Position numbers and translations under genes: made by a program. A stretch of DNA of 58,422 nt, taken from contig JAHLWZ010000888.1 in the NCBI GenBank assembly GCA_020536535.1, positions 1 through 58,422 on the forward strand. The letters are read 5' to 3'. Source of the stretch: Pelomyxa schiedti. Lineage: Eukaryota > Evosea > Pelobiontida > Pelomyxidae. Position 1 is the first letter of the stretch. Each line of letters starts with the position of its first letter. This document shows, piece after piece, positions 25,401 through 35,600 of this stretch. The notes below the pieces were generated by a model. The model saw nothing but the letters and a program-made list of their open reading frames with translations. It made no database searches and had not been told where the DNA came from.

Positions 25401-25836
25401 CCCCGTTGGTGTTGCCTCCTGGGCTCACAACAGTACCGCTCACTCGTGCCATTGTTTGTTGCTGTTGTTGTTGTTGCTGCTGCTGCTGGGCAGCGAGGTA
25501 GGACTGGAGGGCGGCGGCACCGAGGGAGCCGTGGAGCAGCTGTGGCCTTGTGTCTGCCATCGGCGTCGCCCCGATCTGGCTTGTCGGCGCAAGGGCGATG
25601 GAAATGGGAGCGGGCGGGGGTGGGGGAGGCAGACTGGGTGCCGGAGTAGAGGTGGAGAGTGGGGCAGGGGACGCGGCGACGGCGGCAGCAGCAGCAGCAG
25701 GCGGCGCGGGCGTCCCCCCGCTTTGCGCCCCCGGCTGCTGCTGAAGCAAAGCGGCGGCCGCGGTTGGAGCCACCGCCCCCAGCCCAGATGACGAGGTTTG
25801 TTGTTGTAGCGTCGGTGTTGCCGCCGCTGTCGTCAT
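19473..25836 (-). CDS. Spen/FPA-type RNA-binding protein: five RRMs, RD/RE tract, SPOC
   Basis: Nuclear RNA-binding regulator of the Spen family, which links RNA or transcription to co-regulators through SPOC. Starts [13 protein letters not shown] with Ala/Gln/Gly/Val low-complexity runs (24850-25836). RRM1 is at about 24065-23850 ([23 protein letters not shown]), RRM2 at about 23760-23540 ([20 protein letters not shown]), RRM3 at about 23390-23100 ([20 protein letters not shown]), RRM4 at about 23040-22760 ([32 protein letters not shown]) and RRM5 at about 21960-21725 ([26 protein letters not shown]). An RD/RE/RK polymer separates RRM4 and RRM5. A C2H2-like [20 protein letters not shown] follows, then SPOC at about 20560-20060 ([49 protein letters not shown]). 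A Pro/Gln tail ends at 19473. It resembles plant FPA and animal Spen. Confidence 0.85.
22040..22490 (-). repeat. Hexamer-type RD/RE coding repeat
   Basis: On the + strand a near-pure pyrimidine tract of CTGTCC, CTATCT, CGGTCT and similar hexamers runs for about 450 bp. Read on the minus strand it encodes alternating Arg-Asp/Glu/Lys dipeptides of the Spen protein. All three minus-strand frames and the plus-strand frames stay open through it (SLSLSL on the plus strand), which explains the spurious long ORFs here. Confidence 0.9.
25011..25052. repeat. CAG/CAA trinucleotide run
   Basis: A TTG/CTG run on the + strand encodes a polyglutamine run in the Spen N-terminus. A second, similar run is at about 25455-25490. 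Confidence 0.85.
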
Positions 25837-26057
25837 CGTGCGGTCCTGTTTTGGGTTTTCGTTTTTGTTTGTTTTGTTTTAAAATTGTTTCCTTCGTGGT
25901 GATTGGCCCTTTGGGTGGAAAACTACAGAGGGGGAAAAACCAAAGGGGTCTGTGTGGCTGTTGAATGCACTTTTGGAAGCGCAACAAACAACTCTTAATT
26001 GTTGTTTTGAAATTTTCTCTGTGCTTGTCTGTACAATGGGTGTTGTTGGGTGGGTGT

Positions 26058-27358
26058 TTAGTTTTGAGCCTTTTTTACATTTGTTTTGGATGCCAGTAGC
26101 AATCGGGAGGACTGATAGGTTGGTATCATGTACTTTATGGCAACATAGGCTTTTGGGCCACCAGTTTTTTCTAGAATCTCCAAAGTTTCCTCTATCAAAT
26201 CACCAAGATTGTTGTGCTTGAACTGTGCATAGTCAAATTGGTCCCCAAGGTTCTCTGTTGGTTGATTACTGTCTGGGTGATTTAGTATGTAGCTCCACGT
26301 ACTATTTACATTCTTGAACAGATTGAAGACGGGGAGGATTTGCCTATAGTATTCAACAAACTTTTGCCCTATGGCCTCACTTTTCTGTACTAAAACTTGA
26401 ATCACCCGAAGCACAGTGCATAATACTTGGTGGTGTCTGGTCTCCAAAGCAACTGTGGAAAAAGGAGGGAGATGTTTGAGATTTAGGAATAAGGGGTGGG
26501 AAGTTAACGTCTTAATGGGCGCTTCAGATCCGGGAGTGTAGGTAATATTTTTTCACCATCCTCATCAGCAGCAAGTAAATCAAATACACCTTGCCGTGCC
26601 ATAAATTCGTAAGGTTGCTGGATTTCCCTCAACCTTTAAGAACAAAAGTAAGTTGCTTTTAAGATTTCGGCTACTAAACACACCCATCAAAGAAGAGTGG
26701 TAAAAAGTGATTATAGTCAAGATCTGTCTCAATATCCACTTGCCACAGTATCTTGTTTGCACCACGATTGTGATCAATGGCTATTGGAATGTCCCCTCTT
26801 TCGTAATCTCGTCGAAAATCGCTTATTCCTGGGGGAATGAGTAGTGTGCTACAGAGCACAGTACAAATCTTACCCATGTCTCTTGGTAGCATAGCAGTTG
26901 GTTTTGGGGGCAGGGGTATAGGTTGAGTTGGTTTTGCTTTAACAGGTGCCCTGTTTCGTGGGGGATAGGCCACCTTTTTTGATATTTTCAGTGGGGAAGC
27001 ATTAAGAACCAGTTTCAATAATCAAAATAAAAAATATTTGCAATGCACAGGATTATGTATTATGTAAGGTATGTACCTTTAGAGACTTCGAATGTTGGTT
27101 TTCTGTGCCTGAACTTTGTACAGTGTGACCTTGTGATGCCGAGAGAGGTGTGGTTATTTTGGGAGAAGCAAAGTGTCCCTGAGAGCGAGACAATGAGGGT
27201 GAAGTCGTGGAAGGCTTTGGTGCAGATGTAGTAGCCGTCAATGTAGATTTGGTCCTCGTTGAAGTGGAAGACGCTCTTGCATTTCCTTGTGGCGCTGAGG
27301 CAGTGCTCTTTAAAGTCAACAAAGCCACATTCTTTGGAGGAGCTATTTTTGTTGTCAT
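26058..27358 (-). CDS. PACRG: PACRG, parkin co-regulated gene homologue
   Basis: PACRG is a HEAT-like helical protein of the ciliary axoneme inner junction between A and B tubules. Start ATG at 27358 ([10 protein letters not shown]) opens a Ser/Thr-rich N-terminal extension. A Pro/Lys linker follows ([14 protein letters not shown]). The conserved core reads [20 protein letters not shown] and [10 protein letters not shown] (about 26830-26680), then [14 protein letters not shown] and [10 protein letters not shown] (about 26625-26530). The last exon has [49 protein letters not shown] and [12 protein letters not shown], and ends 26058. Order and motifs match the animal and algal proteins closely. 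It is a strong indicator of a motile flagellum in this organism. Its neighbour on the same strand is the Spen gene, whose start is 221 bp downstream of the PACRG stop. Exon joins are by homology. Confidence 0.92.
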
Positions 27359-27388
27359 TCACAGAGTACGGTTAAAACGGCAATTACG

Positions 27389-27429
<41 letters not shown>
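27389..27429 (+). repeat. Homopolymer A41 with a second A16 run
   Basis: 41 consecutive A at 27389-27429, then 15 nt, then 16 A at 27445-27460. It lies just upstream of the PACRG start (a T tract on the coding strand). It could be a promoter dA:dT tract, an integrated poly(A) tail, or an assembly-prone homopolymer. Confidence 0.9.
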
Positions 27430-27432
<3 letters not shown>

Positions 27433-27485
27433 GAACCCGCACGCAAAAAAAAAAAAAAAACCAACCGCGAGTATTATGTAGAGAA

Positions 27486-27994
27486 TTATGGGAAGGACGG
27501 CCTGGCCGCGTACAGTGGCGCACGATCTTCGTGCAACGAATCGAATACGACAGGTTGCTGACGGGGTAGTTCTTCCCAGTCCCCAGGCTCCGGCTCGACC
27601 AAATTGCCCGCGTGGAGCCGTACGGGCCGCTGCCCGTGGCTGCCGATGTCGAGGCCGGGGCCACCCGCCGCGCCGAGGACGACGACGACAAGGAGGACAC
27701 GGCGCTGCGGGACGAAGACGGCTGCTGGGGGTCGGCCGCCGCGTGCGGCGACGCGCCGTGGGGTTTGTTGTCGACGACAGCGGCAGCAGACCCGTGCGCG
27801 TGCGACGACGAGGGCGGGTGCGCGGCACCCTCTGATTGTTGTTGTTCTTGCTGCAGCTGGTGGCGATGGGGCGTGTCTGGGTTGGGGGGCGGGGCGGCGG
27901 TGGAGGAGGGGGAGCGCGAGGGGGGCTTGCTGGAGCGCAGCGCCGGGGCCGCGGCGGACGTGGTGGGGGCGGTGTCCGTTGTTGCGGTGGCCAT
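27486..27994 (-). CDS. Low-complexity ORF upstream of PACRG, uncertain
   Basis: GC-rich stretch, open in several frames. On the minus strand an ATG at 27994 starts MATATTDTAPTTSAAAPALR, followed by Ser/Pro/Ala/Gln/His-rich sequence, in the style of the first exons of the Spen and RING genes nearby. Another minus frame ends VEPEPGDWEELPRQQP and stops at 27486. It may be an upstream exon of PACRG, a separate small gene, or the head-to-head promoter region with DRG1. I cannot decide between frames. No domain is recognised. Confidence 0.25.
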
Positions 27995-28276
27995 TGTCAC
28001 TCACCTGTTTATTAATAACGATGTTGGTTGGTGGGATCGTTCAAATGTTTCTGTTCCTAGAAAAACCCTTGCGAAAGCTGATTGAGGGAGTGGGAACCCA
28101 GGAGGGGCCGGAGGGAAGATAAGCTGGAAGGTGACGGAAGTGTTTAAAACTGGATTCCCTCAGGCAGAGCGGGCTCAGTTCTTGAGATTCGGCTGCAGTT
28201 GCGTTTTCCAGAGCAATTAAGCTGAAAAAAGGAAGATCGCGATCAAGCATCGAGGTGCTGCGTAAATTGAACGACA

Positions 28277-29958
28277 ATGAGTGTGCTCCAGAAGATCAAG
28301 GATATCGAAGATGAGGTACCCAAAAAGCCTGCGGTTGGATCCGCCGTTAATGTGTTGTGTACGTAGATGGCCCGCACGCAGAGAAACAAGGCCACCATGA
28401 ACCATCTCGGCATTTTAAAAGCCAAGCTTGCAAAGTAAGGTTTCTTCTTATCACTGGAGTGCACTCTCCAACTTCCTCGCTCTTTTTCCTTTTGGAAAGG
28501 TACCGACGCGAGCTTTTGACTCCCTCTGGGAAAGGTGGTGGCGCAACCGCGGAAGGCTTCGATGTCACAAAGTACGCTCAGTTGTTATCGTGGTTTAATC
28601 ATAATGTGTACCTGCAGGTCTGGTGATGCTCGTGTTGGTCTATTAGGTTCATTTTCCTGTACCTAGCATCATGGATCTAACACCATCACTTACAGGATTT
28701 CCCAGTGTGGGTAAATCAACGTTACTCAACAAGCTCACAACAACCGTCTCTGAAGTAGCTGCGTATGAGTTCACTACCTTGACTTGCATTCCTGGTGTTA
28801 TTCAATATAAAGGCGCCAGGATACAGGTAGAGCAACGTAACTTGTTCAACAAAGTAACATGCTTAGTTACTAGATTTACCTGGCATTATTGAAGGAGCTA
28901 AAGATGGCAAGGGTCGAGGTCGACAAGTTATTGCAGTTGCGCGAACCTGTAATTTGCTATTGATTGTCATGGATGCACTAAAACCTGTTACTGACAAACG
29001 GAAGATAGAGGTTTTTAGAAACATTTATATTCTCGTCTCAACTTGTACAGAGGGAGCTTGAAGGATTCGGAATTAGAATTAATAAGCAACCGCCGAACAT
29101 TTCTTTCAGAAAGAAGGAGAAGGGTGGGATAAACTTGACACACACGGTCCCTCTTACCAAGGTTGAAGCTCATTTTGATACCGTGTTTATGAAATCTCTA
29201 ATTGTTTGAGCAGATTGACGAAGAAACAGTGAAGGTTACTTAAATTTCCCTAGTTTTACAAAATAATTTTCCTGTCAGTCAATTTTATCGGAATACAAAA
29301 TTATGAACTGTGATATCTGCATCAAATGCAATGCCACTGCAGATGACGTCATAGATGTGGTATTTACTCTCCTGACATTTTCTTTCCATGCCTACGTGAC
29401 CATCTAGATTGAAGGGAATCGTGTTTACATTCCTGCCATTTATGTTATGAACAAAATCGACCAAATCACCATTGCGGACCTTGATTTATTGGACCGTTTA
29501 CCTCATTTCGTTCCTATTAGTGCTCATCTTGAATGGAATTTGGATGAACTCCTTGCTCGGATTTGGGATTACTTGGCACTAGTACGAATGTAACTGAGGA
29601 CTTTGGCATTACTTTCTCTAATCTGGCACTCCCCTCCTCCAGATACACAAAACCCCATGGACAAATACCTGACTACAATTGTCCTATTGTCATGTGCGGC
29701 GGTAGAGCTTCCGTCGAGAATTTGTGCAACAGGATTCACAAACGAATTTTGGACCAATTCAAATAGTATGTCTCTCCAAAAGACAGTCCCACCAACCTGT
29801 ATCTAGCGCTGTTGTCTGGGGTTCATCAGTAAAACATCAACCACAAAGGGTTGGAAGGGACCATGTGTGTGTTTGCTCTTCAATTTTCTTTCTCAACAAC
29901 ACCCTTTAAGGTTTTGAATGATGAAGATGTAGTTCAGATTGTTAAAAAGATATCTTAA
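28277..29958 (+). CDS. DRG1: DRG1, developmentally regulated GTP-binding protein
   Basis: Ribosome-associated Obg/DRG GTPase. The first exon from the ATG at 28277 reads [13 protein letters not shown]. The second is [20 protein letters not shown], the DRG helix-turn-helix region. Then come [15 protein letters not shown], the G1 motif [11 protein letters not shown] (about 28694), G3 [19 protein letters not shown] (about 28877), [17 protein letters not shown]4 MNKIDQ (about 29449) and G5 PISAH (about 29514). The C-terminal TGS domain is [13 protein letters not shown], with [11 protein letters not shown] and [13 protein letters not shown] near the stop at 29958. Order, spacing and key residues match eukaryotic DRG1 closely, and it is interrupted by about nine short introns. 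Start and stop are firm. It is divergent from PACRG or from the uncertain ORF upstream. Confidence 0.95.
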
Positions 29959-31486
29959 AAAAAAAATGCTCCTTTTTTTGCGGGTCAAAAAAAACTTTGA
30001 GAGAAGATAAACACTATTCAAAGGCTAGAGTTACAATAATTTTTTTTCCTTTGTCTCAGCCAAAGACTACAAGTCCGCTCTTGAAGTGTGCTTGCTGGGA
30101 CTGATATCTTGCAGAGCCGGAGAGGAGAGAGCTGCACCCACATGCCCACATGCCCAGAGAGCCCCAGCCGAAACACCCTTTCTGCGACCAATCGACCCCA
30201 GAAAAGGTGCTTCATGCAGCCGCCAAAGTCCGCTCTTGCTCGAACACCCTTTCTGGGACCAATCGACCCCAGAAAAGGTGGTGTGTTCTTTCTGCACATG
30301 AATAAAGAGAGAAAACAGAGTGTGAAGTAAGTTAAAAGGAACAAAGTGCAGAAATTGACGCGTAAAAGATGACAAGAAACCGCGTGGGTGGTGTAATCAA
30401 CAAGGCGTGTTTATTGTGCGAATCTGTGGAAGGAGGTTACAGGTTACCTTTGGTGTGTAATGTTTCAACGCACGACAACATGCCGTTAAAAAAGGCATCA
30501 ATAGTCACGTGAGATCTTGTGGGGTTTTTTTATAATTTATGGCTTTCAGTTTTGAATTTTGGTTTTGAGGGAAAGACACGTGGCAATATTTTGGAAAGTT
30601 CCCAGCAATTGAGGTTTCACAGCAGGCTGTTGTGTGGTCACGCAGAGGTGGCCAGAGGGGGAGCAGGATGAAAGAACCACACGTGTCACTTGTGGGGACT
30701 GAGAGTGAGAGATCCAGATCTGTGGTAAAATCCACACCCCAGATCTGCGACGACGGAAGCGTTGCGCCCGTACGTTTCCGGCCGTGGCAGTTGCTCGCGT
30801 GCCGCTCTGTTTTTATTGTGCGAGTGTCCCCGCTGCGGCACGGTACGTGTCGGGTACAACGCTGACGGGAAAAATGCCTTGAGCAAGGAAGTCGAAGTCG
30901 CAACCGAGAGCGCCGTGGCACAGCCAACACCGTAACCGTACCTGCCAACCGCCACCAAACCGCGACACCCATAGAAATCAATTAGTTCCCTGCCAGAAAA
31001 GGGTAGCCAGTTGATTTTTTTTTGGTGGACATGGCCGACAACAACCTTCCCTCTGTGAGAGTGCCACTCCTTCATCTCTGTCAGCCCAACAGGTCACGCC
31101 GCAGAAGGCTCCGGGCATAAGCCCTTTCTGAGGGAGAAAGCGATTTGCGACGTCCCAAGGACTGAGGGAGCGGCTGCGGCGTGGTTCGGCGCGATGCAGG
31201 GCTGGCGGGGCTCTCTGCCTTCTCTCCCTCTGGGAGGCTGCGAGGGGGCCACTGGGGCTGTCTCTCTGCAGGCGGGAAGGAGGTCGGGGGGAGGGGCTGC
31301 GCCCCCCCTCCCCTGCGATGTGCACTGGCGCGCGCTCTCTGCACACGGCGAGGGGGCCGGCTTGGCCGCTCCCCCTGGCGGGGCTCTATGCTGGTCTCCT
31401 GCGCTGTGAGGGGGCCAGGGCCCTCCCTGTGATGCAGCGGAGCCCCACGCAGTTGGGCACAGCTGCTATTCCACGCATAAGGAGAG
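29959..31486. other. 1.5-kb region without convincing genes
   Basis: Several overlapping open frames of 60-160 codons occur on both strands (for example 30505-30981 minus), but none shows a domain, intron pattern or non-repetitive protein character that I trust. It contains a T-rich stretch, a hairpin direct repeat (30172-30283), and a markedly GC-rich block at about 31060-31480 with CTGCG and GGGGC clusters. It directly precedes a decayed transposon helicase, so it may be part of that element or an older insertion. Confidence 0.5.
30172..30283. repeat. Direct repeat of a hairpin unit, 71-bp period
   Basis: The unit CCTTTCTGGGACCAATCGAC followed by CCCAGAAAAGG occurs at about 30249-30279. 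A copy with one mismatch (CTGCG for CTGGG) lies 71 bp upstream. Each unit folds on itself (CCTTTCTGGG pairs with CCCAGAAAAGG, one bulge, loop ACCAATCGAC). The spacer between the copies contains AAAGTCCGCTCTTGCTCG, and a related ACAAGTCCGCTCTTG precedes the array at 30069-30083. Confidence 0.75.
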
Positions 31487-32516
31487 GTGAGAACCGTTAT
31501 TTTTGTATTGATACAAATACAAAGTCTAACTACATTTTCGATGCAACAATCCCATGTTCAACGGTACGTCTCCTACTTTAGCTGCTATGCGACGGTGATC
31601 AGTTCTGTTGCTCTAACGCCATACAGTGTATACTACATGTATGGAATACTAGCCTCCCGGCAACAATATATCTTGACAAAAAACCTCTATACGCAACTCA
31701 ATATCGTCAATGGCGAACGTTGTACCCTACGTAGTATACACTACACGACTAAAGTCGCACAGCGTCATACGCCCGCACTGATGACAGCTATACAGCACCT
31801 ACAGCAACAAATGAAGCTTCAAAACTACGTTTTATTGCCTGCGATGCCTGATTTCATCACTGTGTGTATTTCTACAAATTCCTCTTGCATGAGCCGCGGA
31901 ACGCAGTGTAGCTCTACCGCAACATGCATCGGAAACGGCACCCTCTACAGGAGACATGGCCATTTTCCCCGAACATAGTACATTTCGTTATTCACAATAC
32001 GCTGTACATAGGCGTCAGATACCTATTGATCACAGCATCGTCTTGATAAATCATAAAGCACAAGGACAAACACTTGGTAGTACCGTGGTTGATCTAGCCA
32101 TACCACCTACGGGGCCAGCCCCAAGCACAATGGATGCTATCGTAGCATTGTCTCGTTGTAAAAACTGGAACAGCCTATACTTACTGCGCAGCATTCCAGA
32201 CAAAGTACTTACACAAGCTCTACCCGCAGAATTACGTACAGAGCTCGCCAGACAGAACACTTTGGCAGAGAACACAGCCACACCAGTCCATGCGAAACAT
32301 GTATTCAATGGTATACAACGTGGAACTTCGTTTTCTAATGATTCACAGCATCTACCAATCTACTATGAAAAGTGACCGCTATGACGTCTCATGCAATACC
32401 AGATTGCCGCGCAATACTTAGAGCAGCTGACAATCCTACGTTTACTACCTTACCACCCTGCGGTACTTAAACGTGCACCCACCTCACCCGAAACAGGAAT
32501 GCAAATATTCACTTAA
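31487..32516 (+). pseudogene. Decayed Pif1/Helitron-type helicase C-terminus
   Basis: Remnant of a superfamily 1 helicase of the Pif1 type, as carried by Helitrons and some other mobile elements. The first part (frame of 31487) has TKNLYTQLNIVNGERCTL, matching the motif V neighbourhood (LVNGxxG). Further on, in a different frame, come MAIFPEHSTF, IDHSIVLINHKAQGQTLGST (motif Va, HKxQGxTL), VVDLAIPP, IVALSRCKNWNSLYLL (motif VI, ALSR) and a tail ending ETGMQIFT at 32516. There is a frame change near 31860. Three in-frame stops lie at 31890, 32373 and 32382, all TGA. Walker A and the N-terminal Rep/HUH part are not seen in the window. It is intronless, unlike all neighbours. Helitron rather than cellular Pif1 is inference. 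Confidence 0.7.
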
Positions 32517-32530
32517 ATAGTAATAAACTC
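31487..32530 (+). mobile_element. Partial mobile element (helicase remnant)
   Basis: Approximate bounds of the element fragment containing the helicase remnant. No terminal inverted repeats, target duplication or Helitron TC/CTRR ends were identified. The left boundary could extend into the GC-rich block near 31060. Confidence 0.35.
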
Positions 32531-32610
32531 GATCAAAGAAAAACAACAAACAACTTTCTTGTCAACAAGCACACTTTTTATGTTCCTTTTTTTATTGTGT
32601 GGGGTTGTTA

Positions 32611-35600
32611 TCAGGCAGACACCACAGTCACATCGGTCCCATCAGTTACTTGGTTGTTGTCTTGAGTCTGGTCGTTCTGTTCAACTTGTTGTTCTTGTTG
32701 TTGTGTGCTTGTTGTGGTCTTCACAGTGCCGGCTTTTGTGGTCTTTGTTGGGGTGGATTGTGTCTTGGTCACGGTAGTTGTTTTTGTTGGGGTTTGCTTT
32801 GTTGTTGTAGTAGTGGCTTTTGCTGATGTTGCCTTGGTAGGGGTCTGTGTTACTTTGGTAGTTGTTTTGGTGGTTGTCTGTGCTGGTGTGGATTTGCTTG
32901 TTTTTGTGGTCTTGGTGGGTGTGGTGGTTTTAGCCCCGGTTGTCTTCACTGTTGTGGTAGATTTGGTAGGAGTGGTCTGGGTTGTGGCCGGAGTCTGGGT
33001 TGTTTTTGCTGTTGCGGTCTTGGTAACTTTTGTCGTGGTTGTATTTGACGCATTGCCATCTTGCACGGCCTTATCGTCCTGTACCTCCACACTCTGTACG
33101 GTTTGATCTTCCTGTTGCTCCTCCTGCACGCTTTGTACAGCTTGATCTTCCTGCTGCTCTTCCTGAACAGTCTGTTGATCATCTTGTACAGCTTGATCTT
33201 CCTGTTGCTCCTCTTGTTGAGTATCTTGAACTGTCACATTTCCTGTCTTATTTGTCTCTACAGCTACGGCAGTGCCACCACTTGCAGTTACCACAACCAC
33301 ATCACTCTGTTGATCGCCTTGCTGGTCACTTTGAGATTGCCCGGTTTCATTCTTGCCACTAGAGTTGATTATGATAACTCCCTGTATGAAATTAGATGTC
33401 AGTAGCAGAAGTAACGACGAACCTGGTTATCAGTTTGGCCTTGTCCCTTGGCGACAGTTACCGTCTTAGTCGAGCTCTTCGTAACTGTCTTCCCTGTGGA
33501 AGTGCCTTTGGATGCTGACTTCGTGGCAGCCTTCCCCGTGCCTTTTGAAGCTCCCTTGGAAGCAGATTTACCTGAGGCAGCCTTAGTGTCATCCGAGTCA
33601 TCTCCTTGCTGCTGTTGGGCTACTTGCTGAACTTGAGCAGTTTTTCCTTTCGCTGGTGCTTGCTTGACTTGCTTATCATCAGATGAACTGGAGGAAGAAT
33701 CTTCCGCTTCCTGGGCTTGTTGCTGCTGCTGGGCTTTTGTTGTCTTGGTAGATTTCACGTTGGAGGACTTGCTCGATTTTTTCGTGGTCTTCTGGGATTG
33801 TTGAACTCCTGCCACTTGCCCTTGCCCACTTGAAGCAGTCTTGGTGTTGGATGATGTATCGTCAGAATCTTCAGAAGCCTGAGTCTGTTGAGTCTGTTGT
33901 TGCACACCAGCAACCTGTCCTTGGGTTGCAAGTGTCTCGTCATCTTCATCAGTAGACTGAAGGGAACGACTATCCTGGGTGCTTTGCTGTGTAGAAGAAA
34001 CTTGAGGAGCCACTGCCTGAGCTACAGCAACTAGTTGTTGCTTAGCCTGAGCAACAGTAACTAGGCTAATATTGCGCAAAGAAACGGCCTGGTTCGGGTG
34101 GAAAAGGGTCCCACTGAAACGGTTGTATGTCACATAGACATTGGTGGTGTTTCCACTCGTTCGAACTACCATATATGCCACAAGGGGACTCTGGGGCCCA
34201 CCAACTAGAACAATGGCTCTGCAAATTTGTGGAATTAGAGAAGAAGAATACACACGAAAACATACCCTGACGGTGTTGAGCTACTTACAGTGACAGTTTG
34301 TTGTGCCTGCTGCTGCATTTGTTGCGTTGCCTGCGGGACTTGTTGAGCTTGCGAGCCTTGCTTCGTCTCCTTCAGGAACAGTGACGTGGCTGCTGAGAGC
34401 TGTGCAGAAGACTGATCAGAGAAACCCCTGTAATACAATTAAATGGACTTTTGACGGAACATTTGGACTTACGTGCCAATGCCGCCAAGGAAGTACGACA
34501 CATCAGCAAATGCCACGACATCGGAGCCTACTAATGGAACCAATTGCTCAAGAGTGAGTGACGGAGCGCTGGCTACTTTCTGGAAGCTGTGAACTACAAC
34601 AAGCTTTGATGCCGGGTCGACGAAGGTATAATTATTCAGCAGTAAACTGAAGAACCATCCATTGCCTTGGTAAGGTGATGACACCATACGCCCATTGTCA
34701 CATTGGTCTGGGTTAGTGTCATACATGTATGGTTCATCAGACTATTAATATTTGATGTTAGAAAATGGTAAAGGGAGTAACACCTTACCGCAGGACAGCC
34801 AGAAGCAATCATGAATGTCAAGTTCATCAAGTTGAAGTGAGCTGAGGGACCAGTTGGCAAAGCAATCATGCTGAACCATGATGTGCTGGGTTCATAAGGG
34901 CCATGAAGGAACGTACTGGAAACGACTTCAAGAGTTTGTTGTTGTTGCTGTTGGGCTTGACTTGGCCGGGTGTATGTCACTTGTTGTTTCTTCACTGCCT
35001 TTCCAACTTGACTTGCTTGCTGGGACACAGACTTAACTTGAGGTGCTGCGGTTGCTGTCTGTTTGGTAGTGACCGCCTTCTTAGTGTTGACTGCCTGTGG
35101 GGTAGTGCTAGCCGCTTTCTTCGTTGCCTGGCCTGTAGACTGTGATGTTGACTTGTCAGTCGAGTCTTCTGTAGTCTCTTCTTCCGCCTGGGTGTCGTCT
35201 TGACTGTCAGACTGTGGCTCACTTGCTTGTGAATCATCTTGGCCTTGGTTATCGGCGCTCTCCTCATCAATGGACATGAGTGACAAGCCTACACCAGATC
35301 CAGCTGTGAACGTTGCTCCACCGTTATTGCACAAAGTCGTGGTTGTAGCAAAGCCAGGGGCCACTCCACGAATCAACTCAGGAGGAGTAATCGACCACGA
35401 AAGAGAATTGGAAAACTGCAAGTCGCTGTTGGGAACAATCTGAGAACCAGACACCAGCGGGTCATAGAAAGGAATATCCTGCGGCAGTGTGGCCTCAAAT
35501 ATACTAGCCAGACTCCACCTGTACAACGGAGAAGGATTCAACGGGTATCCAAAGAATGCCTCAGGGTGATTATCTAATACAATGTAAGGAGAAAAAAAGA

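Noticed and set aside
24878-25501. Plus-strand ORFs with long Cys runs and Val/Ala-rich tracts
   Set aside because: Antisense of the polyglutamine, Gly and Val low-complexity exon of the Spen gene.
25837-26057. Possible gene between the Spen start and the PACRG stop
   Set aside because: Only 221 bp, T/G-rich, no frame with protein character; likely the Spen promoter and 5' UTR plus the PACRG 3' UTR.
27612-28085. Plus-strand acidic/Cys-rich ORF between PACRG and DRG1
   Set aside because: GC-rich stretch open in most frames; the minus-strand reading has a composition more like local first exons, and neither is supported by a domain.
30505-31346. Overlapping minus-strand ORFs (30505-30981, 30686-31075, 30978-31346)
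   Set aside because: Arg/Pro/Ser-rich with no motif or splice pattern; best explained by composition.
34636-34760. Extension of the 34636-35541 ORF through 34740-34790
   Set aside because: The sequence there looks like an intron; the reading shifts to the MYDTNPDQCDNGRM exon frame.
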